Notes: generated by a model from the sequence alone, not told the origin. A stretch of 64,000 nucleotides of DNA from Plectrocnemia conspersa (GCA_009617715.1 VTFK01000119.1:1-64000), one strand, 5' to 3'; counted from the stretch's first letter, positions 27,502-39,258 are shown. Translations and numbers: made by a program.

Positions 27502-30242
27502 CTACGTGTCATTTGGGTTAATTATGCGGCTAGATTGCAAGGCATGCTTCTTTTTTCGATGGACGTACAATCCAGATGGATATCCAAAACTAAAAATAAT
27601 CATAAGATTAGCAATTGAATTTGTATTTTTTAAGCTATATATAAATGTCTTTAATAACCTTTGAGAGCAAATGTCACATATGTAATCTTTAGTCTTGGAA
27701 TGAGTGACTTGATGTGACACGAGCGTTGAACGATGGGCGAATCGCCTTCCACATTCTTTACATTCAAATTCACGTTCGCCAGTATGAATCCTGCTATGTC
27801 GACGCATAGAATCCTGAAATGTTCAAAGTAAATTAAAAGCATATTATATAGATTATATAAATTAATATCCGCCTCACATAATTTTTAAAAGCATACACAC
27901 CTTACTAACAAAAGTCTTGGGGCACACATCGCATTGAAAGTCTTTTTGTCCAGCGTGTATCTTCATATGCGTCCTATAATTAGAACTTCCTGTAAATCGT
28001 TTAGCACATAGTTGACATTTGTATGGACGTTCGCCTGTGTGTCTCCGAGCGTGATTTTTCATATCAGATTTTGTATAAAATAACTTATTGCATTCCTGTA
28101 ATATGTTAATATGTAATCATATTAGAATTTAGAAAACGTTATTTAAGTGATATATTTAAAGATTATATTACAGGACAGGAATGCCTTTTATCGCCAGTGT
28201 GTATTTTACGATGTGATCGTAAATTAGTCATAGCACGGAATGCCCGACCACAAGTCGGACAGGTGTAAGGCAATTCTCCAGTATGTAGTCTTCGATGAGC
28301 TAGTAACGTTTCTTTTGTGCTTAAACCTTTACCGCATATATCGCAAATGAAGCTTTTAAATCCTGTGTGTTGCGACTGATGAACGCTAAGCGCAGTTTGA
28401 GTAGCAAATCTAACAAAAATAAAAATATTTATAAAATTCTAATGCAGGAAATACGAAAATTTCAAAATGTGTATGTATGGAATTTTTAAACAAATACTTA
28501 TATATGCAAATATACTAACCTTTTACAGCACGTTTTACACTTATAAGGCTTTTCACCAGTATGGCGACGGAAATGTACAATGAGATCACGTTTTTGTTTT
28601 GCTTTATGGCCACAAGTATCACAGATGAATGCTCCCTGATGAATATAATATGAAATGTAAGCAATGTAAATATATGGTGTAGTGCCTTAAATTCGTGCCA
28701 TTTTTATACTATAAAAGAACTTGTTCAGTTCATACATATCTGTTTTAGCATCTTAAATAAAATAGCTCTTGGTGAATCAAACTCATAATCAACACTATTT
28801 TTTTCAAAATGAACGTCTGTTGAAATATGCGATATGTATGAGAAGTCTGTGAGGTCGAAATTTTGATCTGACAATTTTTCATTGATGGATAAACCTAATG
28901 TTTTTAACAACGCTTTACGAGATTTGATGAAGATTAATAAAGTTCTTCTTTCAACACATTGGATGATGTATCAATCAGGAAACTTTCTAAATTAAACAGA
29001 TGGGTGTGCATTGTTAAAAGTGGTTAGAAGTAGATCATTTATGGTACCACCAGAAAAACAAGCCTGCGGGTGGTTTCATCAATAACATTTAAAGATCATG
29101 TAAACGATAATGGTTTAGTGTTCATCAAAATGAAAAATTCAACAAACATTAAAAATGCAGACAAGTGTATATTGACCATATGAATAAGTATATTATTAAA
29201 AGATCTCATTATTTAAAACTTTATAGTAATGAAATTCAACCATTACTAAAAAGATTTAGATGGAGAACATACAATTGAACAAATTCATGGAACTGATAAT
29301 CTGGTTAAAAATAGCACGTATTTATGCCACTAGAGTATTCATTAAAATATCATACTTGTCGTATTCTCTTCTTCTTTACAGGTAAATTTATCACATTTTT
29401 CGAATCATTATTGCTTATGTCCTGTTTTAATAAAAAAAAATAAGTATGAATAAATAAATATTATTGGAAAATTAAAATAAATATAAAGAATATAAAAACC
29501 TCTACATCTTCTTTTTTAATAAAATACAAATTAAGATTCTCTAAATTTAATTTATCATCAACATTGAAATTAGCATTATGACATAAACGATCAGAATTAT
29601 CAATATCAGCAGTATTTGTGTCTAGTTGCTCTTTCAATATTTTAAACTTTTTGGAATTCCGATCGGCGTCACTTCTACTCTTTTTCTTTTTAACTTTGAC
29701 TGGTTTACGTTCTCTATCATCATCTGGTTCAAATTTATCGCATTGAACACTTTCTATCGCCATCAGTGGTAATTCGTATTCAAAGGTTTCTCGATCGTCG
29801 AAACCGTTTTCATCTTGCGGAGAATCGATAGGATTATATACTTCAGGTTTAATAATCGGTACTAAAATGACACATTATTTTGTTATGTGAATATAAAATA
29901 ATATGTAAAACTTTTTTACTATTATCATCCTTGAAGGGTTGTACTCTAAGGTGAGCGTCGCTTTCGTGGCACTGGTGTCTGAATTGGAAAGCTTCGTGAA
30001 GCTTTCTCGAACATATTTCACATATTAATTCTGGAAGACCTCTGGCATCCTCGAACTGAGTAAGCGAATATATTTGTTTACAAAATGTAAATAATACATT
30101 TAAGTTGTCTATAACGATGAATTTAAACCTGAAGGCCTGTGCAAATTGATAACATGTGACGGAGAAGAGGAGCCTTGGAACTGGTGAATAGAGATTCGCC
30201 CTTTTCATCGCAGCTTAAGCAGCAGCGACAAACGACCCCCAT
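27502..30242 (-). CDS. ZAD-domain C2H2 zinc-finger protein, 9 fingers, 9 coding exons
   Basis: This is a probable nuclear DNA-binding regulator of the ZAD-ZNF class. Coding exons in order are 30242-30129, 30055-29920, 29861-29500, 29421-29356, 28635-28520, 28409-28172, 28095-27901, 27813-27659 and 27589-27502. All are GT-AG with consistent phase and give 489 aa. The ZAD is split across exons 1-2. It has CRCCL near residue 5, then LPELICEICSRKLHEAF, which supplies the second zinc-binding Cys pair. A charged linker follows, with a basic cluster VKVKKKKSR and a second one, VKKKRIR, both plausible nuclear localisation signals. Nine C2H2 fingers follow, joined mostly by short TGEKP-like linkers (HTGEKPYKC, HTGERPYKC, HTGEREFEC). 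The last finger ends HRKKKH. The ATG at 30242-30240 is chosen because it gives the CRxC motif. An ATG 34 bp further in opens another frame and destroys the ZAD. Target genes are unknown; paralogues are numerous in insects, so no symbol is given. Confidence 0.93.
28636..29355. other. Intron 4 of the ZAD-ZNF gene with unassigned open stretches
   Basis: This 720-bp intron is far longer than the gene's other introns (about 60-110 bp). Around 28725-28910 (minus) and 29030-29160 (plus) there are fairly open stretches with non-random looking translations, for example GTTRKTSLRVVSSITF on the plus strand, broken by stops. It may contain an old transposon insertion. I could not name it. Confidence 0.4.
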
Positions 30243-30299
30243 CACAAATCACAACTGTCAAAAGATAACGCCGACCGGCAGCTAATAAACGCTATCACT

Positions 30300-31780
30300 A
30301 GGCGCTAGGTGTGGTGTTGAATAAAGAGCTAAAATTTAATGTGTTTTCATTAAATTCTCAAAAAAATCTTGAATCTCGAGGGAATTTAAAAACATATACA
30401 GGTATTTGGGGCTGATTTTTAAATTTCGCACATTTGTATTTGTTTAATAATATATTATGACTTGAAGCGCAAAATTCGCCTTAGTTATTGGTAGTCAAGA
30501 ACATTTATAATATATAAGCTCACTATTACTAGGCTTTTCCGATTTCATACCATCGGTCCTGGTTTCACAAAATTCCTGAGATGACTTTATTTTTTAGCTA
30601 CCTTCAGCATCTTGCATTCCAACTTAGCACATCTCAACATTCCAAATATAATGCAAAAAATTCCATGACGACCTTTAAACTAGTATATCTCAGCATCCTA
30701 AAATTTCCGAGATAGCCTTAGTTTTTAACGGTACCAACTTAGTTTTAATGACAAAACTTTTCAATGGTTTGTTTTCTAAAATAAAAAGTTTCATCGGCCA
30801 CTTTTGGAAAACTTTACTTTCATCCCATTTAATAATAAATTGTAAACGTAGCCATACTTATATATTTTTTTGTAATTCCATCAAATTATTCATGTAACAT
30901 AATTATAAATAGAATTTTTGATTTTATAAGTAGAGTACGCACGCGATATGCATTCCGATTTGTAGTTGTATGCGTGTACATTGTAACTCAAAACAATTTC
31001 GTTAAGAATATTTAATTATTTTTTTATTTTAAAATAAAATACATGTTTATTTAACATATGTTTATGATACTACAAAGAGTAAATTGGTCGAAATATAATT
31101 TATTTCTTCGGATTGGATGGAGAGTGGTTTTTCTTTTCTGAGCTTAGATATTATTCTAAAAATAATAAATTAATTATAATTAATTAATGTAATCAAAACA
31201 CAATAATACAATAAATTTAATTTTTATGATTATTGTTACCTTTTTTAAAATAAATCCTAGAAAAGACGATCAAGAACGTTTTGTGTCACACTGAACTTCA
31301 ATAATGAATAACAAATATGACGAATCAATGAATGTTATTAAAAGAGAAAGCGAGATAACGAAGATTTTAAGTCAATAGGTATACGCGTCTATATCGCTTC
31401 TCCCTCTCATAGATATGTATGTATACAATACATTCACAAAACGGAATCACTATCGCCAGCCTACTCTAATACTGATAACATAGCAAAAAATAATTATTTC
31501 AATACAAAATTTCCCATGGTCTAATAATAATGGGAAAAATAATAATAATTTTGTTAGTTCTTACTTTGTTTTTAATTTTTTTTATTGTAAATGTATTTTT
31601 TTGGATATAATTTAAAAAAATATATTTTGCAAAAAAATTTTAATTTTTGAGCTTTTTTTTATTTTTTCCATTTATATGTAATTATTTACTATTTTAATTT
31701 ATAATAAAAAAATATAATTTTTTCGGAATACTTTTCAAAACGAAACCCGCATGTTAAGTGGATAATATCGTGCTATGTTA
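30300..31780. other. Intergenic stretch with dispersed-repeat similarity
   Basis: No gene was seen. 30570-30730 contains motifs such as TTCCTGAGATGACTTTATTT and AAAATTTCCGAGATAGCC, which resemble the internal repeats at 39297-39560, so the two tracts probably belong to one dispersed family. Confidence 0.4.
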
Positions 31781-31960
31781 CTCCTGAGGATGCCGAACGG
31801 AAATGCTGCCAGATGAAATAATCATCTGGGCTGCCATACGTAGTAGTGAAATTATTCGACGGTGTCTTCAGTCCGCAGGCGTTGTACGGTTGGTAGCTCT
31901 TGTTATCTTTTCTGCAATTGGTATCATGTTTGTGTTGACAGATATTCGTTACGTTAAACG

Positions 31961-32291
31961 TCAGTCTTGAGCGATGAACGCTACCTTTAATCTATCGATG
32001 GATATTGATTGCGTTACTCTGGCTGTGTTTACTTTGAACGATTTGTCCGAACGGGACATGACGCGAAAAGGTCCATCAAACACCTGTTGAAGCGGTACAA
32101 AGACATGTGAAGGCATTTTTAGCTCTGGACGTATGAAGATCTTGCCCTGCGCCCTGTGTTCGATTGGTACTGCTTTTAATTTCTTCATCTGTTGTTTCAG
32201 ATTGTATACTAATTTGGATATACCTTGAAATCTATCCCTGTGGCTGACGTGTTCTCTGGATCTCTGGTTATAACCTATGAACGTAGTCCAA
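31961..32291 (-). pseudogene. Gypsy-type LTR retrotransposon, integrase C-terminal remnant (distal part)
   Basis: The translation (minus strand) contains KLKAVPIEHRAQGKIFIRPE, VFVPLQQVFDGPFRVMSRSD and a closing SISIDRLKVAF. These match the region after the Gypsy integrase core (hVFVR...GPF.V..R...F...VSIDRLKPA). The N-terminal continuation lies at 33612-33700, on the far side of a piggyBac-like insertion. No LTR pair could be delimited. The copy is truncated and contains stops, so it is dead. Confidence 0.8.
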
Positions 32292-32295
32292 TTAA

Positions 32296-33607
32296 CACTA
32301 GGCTTACGACCACCTGTCAAATTGATGGATAAACACAAATACTTATTTTTTTATTTCTGAATAATTTACTTAACTTAAATAAGACTAAAATAAACATATA
32401 CTGAACTATCAAAATATTTTTTACAATAATATTAAATTTTCTTTTCTTTTTTTGCCCTCTTGGCATATAAAATAAAAATGTTCTGTTCAATCCTTTTTTA
32501 GAACATGAAGCACTTCAATTTCCATACAATCTTTGATATGTTCTAGCATGCATATATCAATTAGGTGTATTAGTTTTAAAACACTTCGCAAATGACCCGA
32601 CATCACATTTCTTTTAGAATATCCAATAGGACCTGTGACACCTTTGAATATTGCGTGAATGGGCAGTCTACCGTTATACCTTCCTGCTTCAAATCCCACC
32701 CATTATGTTCCTCCAACAGCAGTTTCTGTTGCATTTGTTTTAGAGATGGGGGTGATGAGAGTTGAAGATGCGCCTGTCTCTTCCTCGGAGTCAGTGCTTG
32801 AGATAATATGCATATTTTTTCTGCCAACATATGGTATATTTTCTTCTTCTGATGACTCTTATTTTCTTCCATTTTCGGTGGATATCAGAATCTCGGATTC
32901 GTATATCTTTCAATTGGTTCAACTTCAATTTGCTCAGAGATGGTATCAGAATATTCTTCATTAATAAAGATGGGTGAAAATAGAATAAATATTATTGCAA
33001 ATAAAAGTAATTATTAGAAAAGCATATTATTTGAAAAAATCTTACAATAAGCAGATTTTTTCTTTTCAAATATTTATACGTATTACTAAAATTTGAAACT
33101 TTGATTTCATCTTCTCACAAAGACCACAACTCTATTGGTAAAGATAGGTTTATTTACTTCACTGATTCAACCATATGGTTAACTTCGCCGGGCTGCAAGC
33201 CTCGAAGAGACCTTTTTTTATACCAGTGGCTCCCTCTAGATTGCTCATAAAACTCAATTGCCCCATAAATCATAATGCACCTGATGCGTTAAGTAGTGCA
33301 TCGAATTTTGGTTTAAAACAGAACATTATTTCTTCATTGCTTTTCATAAATTGTTACACTATGATTATGTTGTTTAAAAAGTAAAAATTTCACTAAGGAA
33401 CAAATTCAATAGGGTTATTTACCAAACCCGTCAATTTGCCGGGTGTCAGTGGAAATAGAGTTTCAAAAATAAGAAGTTTCCAAAAATAAAAATAGAGTAA
33501 ATATATTTACATTTATCAATCATAAAATGTCGTAAAAAAAACTGTTTTGTAAAATTTACAAAGCGAATCGAAAACCAGTCAATTTGATGGGTGCCATGAT
33601 TCTAGTG
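32296..33607 (-). mobile_element. piggyBac-like element with TTAA target duplications
   Basis: TTAA occurs at 32292-32295 and at 33608-33611. Immediately inside are matching inverted ends: left CACTAGGCTTACGACCACC, and right (reverse complement) CACTAGAATCATGGCACCC, each followed by (G/C)TCAAATTGA. Inside on the minus strand (about 32487-32930) is a frame with EEENIPYVGRK, then an SSTDSEEE acidic stretch, GVTGPIGYSKRNVMSG and LEHIKDCMEIEVLHVLKKD. This is the start of the piggyBac (DDE_Tnp_1_7) core pattern. Stops and frameshifts interrupt it and the catalytic aspartates are absent, so the 1.3-kb copy is an internally deleted, non-autonomous remnant. Confidence 0.85.
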
Positions 33608-33611
33608 TTAA

Positions 33612-33700
33612 AACAGGTGCAAGTTTGTCAACCCAATTGTCTGTCAGATGATCTTTGAGAGCGGCTTTAACCACTGCCGTATTTTAACAAATGTTAGTAA
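33612..33700 (-). pseudogene. Gypsy integrase remnant (proximal part)
   Basis: The minus strand reads VVKAALKDHL followed by TDNWVDKLAPVLIGLR up to the TTAA. This matches the Gypsy integrase stretch ...LKAALK...W...LP.VLLGIRT. Joined conceptually across the piggyBac insertion it meets the 32291 side, placing the insertion inside the old integrase reading frame. Confidence 0.78.
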
Positions 33701-33939
33701 AAAAAAACATTTTTTATGGTACTAATATGAATTGCTTTCAACCTTTGAAGGGAGAAAAAAATACAGTAATAGCCTATGAACATCATAACAAATGAGACTT
33801 AGAAATGTCTCACACATTCTTGTTAACGTCCAAGAATGGATGTTTCTTTTGAGTGACTGTGGTTTTCTTTAATATAGAGTTTCACACGCATTGGTGTTTG
33901 CATCCGAGAAGCGGTTAAGTGTTCAATTATTGTTTTTAT

Positions 33940-34330
33940 AGAGTGACCAGATGAGCTCCTTTGCCCTCAATAAGGATGTCATTGGGTGGGGGGGGGGAAA
34001 GCCCAAAAAGATGCTTCATCAGAAAAATAACGTCCCAATCGCGATTAATGTTTTCTTGTGCCCAAGTCACTCTTTTTACGACATGTTGCTCTGAGAGAAG
34101 CGGTTTCTTCACTGTGCTCTGAAATTTTAGGTTGGAAGCTCGTAAACGTGTTTAAATAATTTCGCATGATATCTTGATACCCTTATTTTTTAATTTGGCT
34201 TATCCTTGTCGCAGGGATAAAAGGGGATTCGTAGAAAATAACTCGGTGATCTGTTTATCCTCTTTTTTCGATGTCTTCCTTTTCGCACCGCATTCCTGGT
34301 GTATACAGAACTTATCATGAAATATGTAAA
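33940..34330 (-). pseudogene. Tc1-like transposase remnant
   Basis: Minus-strand pieces in order are CGAKRKTSKKEDKQITELFS (N-terminal helix-turn-helix linker), NPLLSLRQ, a degenerate stretch, then KPLLSEQHVVKRVTWAQENI and, in a shifted frame, FSDEASFWAF. The SDE stretch resembles that preceding the middle catalytic Asp region of Tc1 transposases. Several stops and at least one frameshift are present. A G10-11 run at about 33986-33998 and missing C-terminal sequence show decay. No terminal repeats were identified. Confidence 0.75.
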
Positions 34331-35213
34331 ATAACAGACTCCATATGCAGGGGAAAGGTCTCCATCCTAACGCGTCGCAGGGGAAGAGTCCTTCTACCTG
34401 CTCATTGAAAGGCTTTGACTTAGTCATTATCAAAATAAGTATTTGTCTGGACACGCTCATCTTAGACACACTGTATACATTTATGTACTTTCATTATTTA
34501 TTTACATACGATGTGTAATAAATGTTACAGTGAATGTGTAATTTTCAGTGAAGATATATTTTCACTAATGAAGTCCAAATACATTTTCGCCAGTAGATAT
34601 ATATTTATATTAGTGAAAATATAATTTAACTGATACGCACTAGTAAAATTATATGCTGCTCTAAAATGTCTATGAAACTAAATTTGACAGTTGCAAAACG
34701 TCCATTTTTAGTTCAAATCCAAACCTAACCTACTGACTAAAACTATAATTAGTTTTAGAACTTTCATTAGGTCAAGTCCAAACTAAGCCAACTGATCTTT
34801 CAAGGGAAAATAAGCAGAAGAACTACAGACAGACGTTGCATATGATGTGGATGTAGACAATGAGATTTCCAATATCTTGTCTGCCAATATCGGTCTGATG
34901 TGGGTGACTGATGTTCGATGACTATACTTCTTAGAAAGATGACTTATGTTTTGTAAGACCGTCGGTCTTGTCTCCTAGTTCGATCTCTGACAGCAATTTC
35001 TTCGCCTTTTTTGATTCAGATTCTTCGAACTCTGCGATCAGCCTGTCTCAAAGGCCAGAGTATGGAGTGTCTGTGAGCGGCTTCTCCTGCAGTTCGGCTA
35101 CTTCCGTTGGCCCTGGTGCATCGTCTCCGTCGACAGCCGACGACACTGGCATAGTCAAGGTTGAAGAAGGACGCTTCAACTTCGCTTGCATAAAAAAACG
35201 TAAATTATTCAAG

Positions 35214-35894
35214 ATGGAGACGACGAATAGTAAAAGAAGCAAGCAATTGTGTGCGACCAGTCGCTTAAAACGGGACTACCTTCGATTGAAGGCCGATCCT
35301 GTGCCGTACATCATCGCAGAGCCGTTGCCATCCAATCTTTTAGAATGGCATTACGTGTTGAGGGGTCCCGAGGAGAGTCCGTTCGAAGGCGGAATCTATC
35401 ACGGCAAGTTGGTATTCCCGAATAATTTTCCTTTTAGTCCCCCGTCAATTTACATGATAACACCAAACGGCCGTTTCAAAACAAACCAGCGCCTGTGCTT
35501 AAGCATATCGGACTTTCATCCAGACACTTGGAATCCTGTTTGGTCTGTTTCGACGATTCTTACGGGGCTGCTAAGTTTCATGTTGGAAAAGACGAGGACG
35601 TTGGGCTCTGTCGAATCATCCGACTACGTTAAACGGCAGCTGGCCGTGCAGTCCTTGGAGGAGAATCTAAAGCATTCAGTGTTTTGTGAATTGTTTCCTG
35701 ACACCGTGCTAGAGATAACGGAGGCCCTGCGCATCCGGGGCGAGACCATCAAAGCCAACGAACAGCTGCAGAACAACAACAGGTCGCTGAATGTCTCCAA
35801 TAATTCATCGCCGTTTACTAATTTGTTTGTGATTGTGGTATTGATCATGTTTGGATACATAATTAAATACGTGCTGAAAGATTCGTCGATATGA
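35214..35894 (+). CDS. UBE2J2: Ubiquitin-conjugating enzyme E2 J2-like, tail-anchored, single exon
   Basis: This is an ER-membrane ubiquitin-conjugating enzyme expected to act in ER-associated degradation. The frame from the ATG at 35214 (context AAGATGG) gives 226 aa. Family landmarks are RLKRDYLRLKADPVPYI, EWHYVLRGPEESPFEGG, PPSIYMITPNGRFKTN and RLCLSISDFHPDTWNPVWSV, with active-site Cys at about residue 95. LGSVESSDYVKRQLAVQS follows. The C-terminal hydrophobic segment (about residues 198-219, NLFVIVVLIMFGYIIKYVL) is the tail anchor. AATAAA lies at 35974-35979. The gene has no introns. The frame stays open for 82 codons upstream, but with no ATG, so an upstream spliced start is possible. 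Single-exon structure could mean a retrocopy that kept function, or normal structure for this lineage. Confidence 0.93.
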   Translation: METTNSKRSKQLCATSRLKRDYLRLKADPVPYIIAEPLPSNLLEWHYVLRGPEESPFEGGIYHGKLVFPNNFPFSPPSIYMITPNGRFKTNQRLCLSISDFHPDTWNPVWSVSTILTGLLSFMLEKTRTLGSVESSDYVKRQLAVQSLEENLKHSVFCELFPDTVLEITEALRIRGETIKANEQLQNNNRSLNVSNNSSPFTNLFVIVVLIMFGYIIKYVLKDSSI

Positions 35895-36595
35895 AACTAT
35901 TTTAAAAGAGACTCCATCGCAGCCGACTACATTTTTTTAAATTGCTGTTTGATAATATAATCGACGTTTCTGGAATAAAAGCATGTTAACTGGTATCCAA
36001 ATAAGTTATGAGTCTTAGAAAATGTATTTCACTTTAATGTAATATGACAAAAATAGATTCTTCTTCATCACCGAAGGTCAAGATCGATCCTATATTATGT
36101 GCATCCGATGATAGCCCTCTCATTGTATTGGTTAAGTCAATTGACGACTTGTTTTGGTCAGAACATCTCATCGCGTATTACGCTTGACAGTGTATATTTA
36201 TAAAATAATATAGCAGCACCCCCAAACTATTTAACCACGAGCCGTCGCTGATCTTCTGTTTAGTAACCAAGTCATTTACCTTTAACCAATCTTCATAAAA
36301 CAATTATACTGTTTGGTATAATGAATCTAAGAATAAGGGCATAAGTCGATTTCTGCACATAGATTGTTTGACAAACGGTACACGTCTTCGAAAAATAATA
36401 TTTAAAAAATCTAGTGAAGAAAACTTAATAGGGTCTATTGAAATCGAATTATTTCCTCACATTTTTGTCTTAAAGTGAATATACCAATTTTTTTGCTGTG
36501 AATATTGTATAATATTAAAATATAGAATCAATCCAATACGATCGTTAATTTTATGTATATATTAAAGTATATAGTGTATAGCATCTCATATATGT

Positions 36596-37113
36596 ACAGT
36601 CCATCCAAGATATGAACGCTCATCGTCATAGTATTGGTAAGAGAATATAATAGGGTGACCATGTGAAATTACAAGTGCAATTAATTTTGACTTTTTTAAT
36701 TTAATTTGTTAAGGAAAGTGTAAAATATCACTTTCTTACTTTTTTTTGTTTATTTATATACATATTTAACTCAAAAACATGAGAGTAGTTTTAGTATCAC
36801 TCTCCAGGTTGAATATCTGTTCAATATAATATTTTTTAAAATACCAATAGAATATTACAGGAATTGTTTTATTGATTACAAAATACCACAACATGACAAT
36901 AGTTTTTAATAAAAATATAACACATTATAATTTTTAATTCAATTTCTAACGTATGGTCACCCTACCCTTAAAATAGCTCTGATTTAGTATTTGTAACGTT
37001 CTCCTATCGGTGTAAACAAATTCGCGGTAAACTATGTATGTATGCATGCATGCGTACACGCACCCTTATTTCCAACACAACGATGATGAGCGCTAACATC
37101 TTGGATGGGCTAT
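36596..37113. mobile_element. MITE-like element with about 40-bp terminal inverted repeats
   Basis: The left arm starts about 36596 (ACAGTCCATCCAAGATATGA...CATCGTCATAGTATTGG). The right arm ends about 37113 and, in reverse complement, reads TAGCCCATCCAAGATGTTAG...CATCGTTGTGTTGG. The arms are about 75-80% identical by eye over about 40 bp. There is no coding sequence inside. A second inverted-repeat element is nested inside it at about 36651-36964. Confidence 0.7.
36651..36964. mobile_element. Nested MITE-like element with GGGTGACCAT ends
   Basis: Left end TAGGGTGACCATGTGAAATT at 36651; right end GTATGGTCACCCTA finishing at 36964, which reverse-complements to TAGGGTGACCATAC. The inside is AT-rich and non-coding. 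Its ends resemble those of the element at 39259-39612. Confidence 0.65.
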
Positions 37114-37129
37114 ACATGTACTGTTATTT

Positions 37130-39050
37130 TTTTAAGCATTTTCCTGACAAATTAAATTTATATTATCATCTTACATATATTTAAGTTAAAAAAAAATTGG
37201 AGAGATCAAGGATTTAGTTCATGAAATATAAATTGAATGGACAAGTATACTCGTCCAAATCAGGAAAGTGGCTAAAACTATTTTCAGTACATTTTTTGTT
37301 GTTGAATAATTATATATCAACATTCCATTAACAAATAACTAAACAAATGTTTGTATATTTTCATAATTATAGTATTGAGTGCCTGTTTGTGATTTTTATG
37401 ACTTAAACCTACTGCTACAGATAGAAATATTGATTGATTTGTTATCACAAATAAGAAAGTCTCACTTTTTAAAAGTGTATAGAACAAGGCAGTCAAATTG
37501 TTTGTTTTATACCAAAAATGCATACATAATTTTTTATTCTAATATGCTAAAAAGTCAAAAGTATTATTTGGACACTGATTTAAAATCCATCACAACTAGG
37601 TACACATATGAATATAATCGAATCATACACACCAACGGCGTAGTTGTAATATCACTAAATCTACAATCACATCACACATCCATATCTTGTGATACCTGAC
37701 ATGAGTAAAGCACATTTTGGATAAACAAACAAAAATGATCCAATAACCTAACCCCGTTCTGGCGAAATAACATCAGCTAAAGACCAGTTCTTAGCTTTTA
37801 ACTCACGAATCAATTAATATATAAGATATTGCTGTAGAATTTTTTTATGGCCAAGTTTGCTCACAGCAGAGCGAAAAAACGCCAAACGGTGCTAAAATAT
37901 TAGGGCGAACTCTACAAATGTAAATTTCGAGATAATCGACTACAATAAAAATTATTTAAATATAGAAGAATCTGTACGGTCAACTAAACTGATGAGTTAA
38001 ATCATTATAAAACCCTGCAGAACTGGCGCTCGCTTTTGGACACCAGTACTAGCGCCGGCCCCAAAGGCCCTGAAAGAACGTCATTTGTAAACAAATTTAA
38101 AACACATTTTAATCGAATTAGCTACATGATACTGTTATTAACCCGCCGTTGGTCGCGCGAGTGTTGCATACGCCGTTGGTCGCGCCTGAGCGAATAGCCG
38201 CCTCTCAGTTCTTTATGTTTTTAAGTTTAAATATCGAATATTTATTACTTTTTTAATTTTTGGTTTATTTTAGTGTTGTATATATAAAATAAATAAATTC
38301 TTTAAAACTTTTATTTACATAACGAAAGCAGAAAAATAAAATAATAAATATTTTAAAAGTAAAATTTAATTTTTTTTAGATATATGTTTAAAACTTTAAT
38401 AATAACATGAAAAAATATATATCATTTTTTATCTTGATTACTTGAATACTTAGTTATGCAATCTGGACATAATGCCGATGAATGTTCTTTGCATATTGGG
38501 TTAGTCATGTGGCATTTGATCGAATTTGCGATTAAACCTAGAGCAAAAAATTACATTTTGGACGATTCTATTCACTTGGTTCTGGGTTATGAATTATCGT
38601 AGTGTCAGGTTTCTCTCCTAAATACTGCTATATTTTTATTTGCAAACTTTGCGATAAATTTGTTTAATTTTTTTAAATTATCTAAGGAATCGAAAAAAAT
38701 TTCAAAATAGTTTTTTTATACTATGTATCAAAAGAGTTAAATAAAATATATTTATAAAATAAATTAAAAACAAAATAATCACAACAAAAAAGTAAATATT
38801 AATAAAAAGAAACTAGCAAAAAATTAAATTTCCAGCACGAATCTAACCCGCGGAAATAACGTTCTCTCTCGATCCTTGATATAACACAACTAATACGCAA
38901 AACCAAATGTATATCAAATTAGTAAACACGTGTTTGAGCCTGCAATATTGAATAAAACATAATTCTTGAAAAGTAGAGGGACCCGCAAGTTAATATATTT
39001 CATGCAAAAAAAACGGCATCAAAAAACCGATAGGGTGAGCGCTGCGCCGC
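37130..39050. other. Non-coding stretch
   Basis: No supported gene. 38138-38210 contains TTAACCCGCCGTTGGTCGCG and a second GCCGTTGGTCGCGCC, a small GC-rich island. Together with the CGGCGGGTTAA at 39077-39087 these could be the ends of a TTAA-targeting non-autonomous element, but only about 7 bp of the termini match. Confidence 0.35.
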
Positions 39051-39051
39051 C

Positions 39052-39106
39052 TAAATAGTATTATAATTGTTTAACCCGGCGGGTTAAACAATTATAATAC
39101 TATTTA
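39052..39106. repeat. Perfect inverted repeat, 26-bp arms, 3-bp loop
   Basis: TAAATAGTATTATAATTGTT... at 39052-39077 pairs exactly with 39081-39106 around a GGC loop inside CCCGGCGGG. The centre carries TTAACCC/GGGTTAA, which is the possible terminus noted in the flanking entry. Confidence 0.88.
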
Positions 39107-39258
39107 ACAACCAATTAAATAACCTATTTACAATTATATATACTAACAATAATAATATATAATTTGAGAAAAAAAAATATCAATTCTCAGTTGAATATTT
39201 AATATCAGGTTTCTATAATAATTGTCAAAGGAACATAAAAAATAGAGGTACAAATCTA

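Noticed and set aside
29849..30208. 119-codon minus-strand frame starting MKRANLYS
   Set aside because: It reads the ZAD exon 1 in the wrong frame and runs through intron 1. The spliced model restores CRCCL and the full ZAD.
32659..32964. 101-codon plus-strand frame
   Set aside because: It is antisense to the piggyBac-like transposase remnant.
34968..35213. N-terminal extension of UBE2J2
   Set aside because: There is no ATG in the open stretch, and the family N-terminus aligns with the ATG at 35214, so the extension is not included in the CDS.
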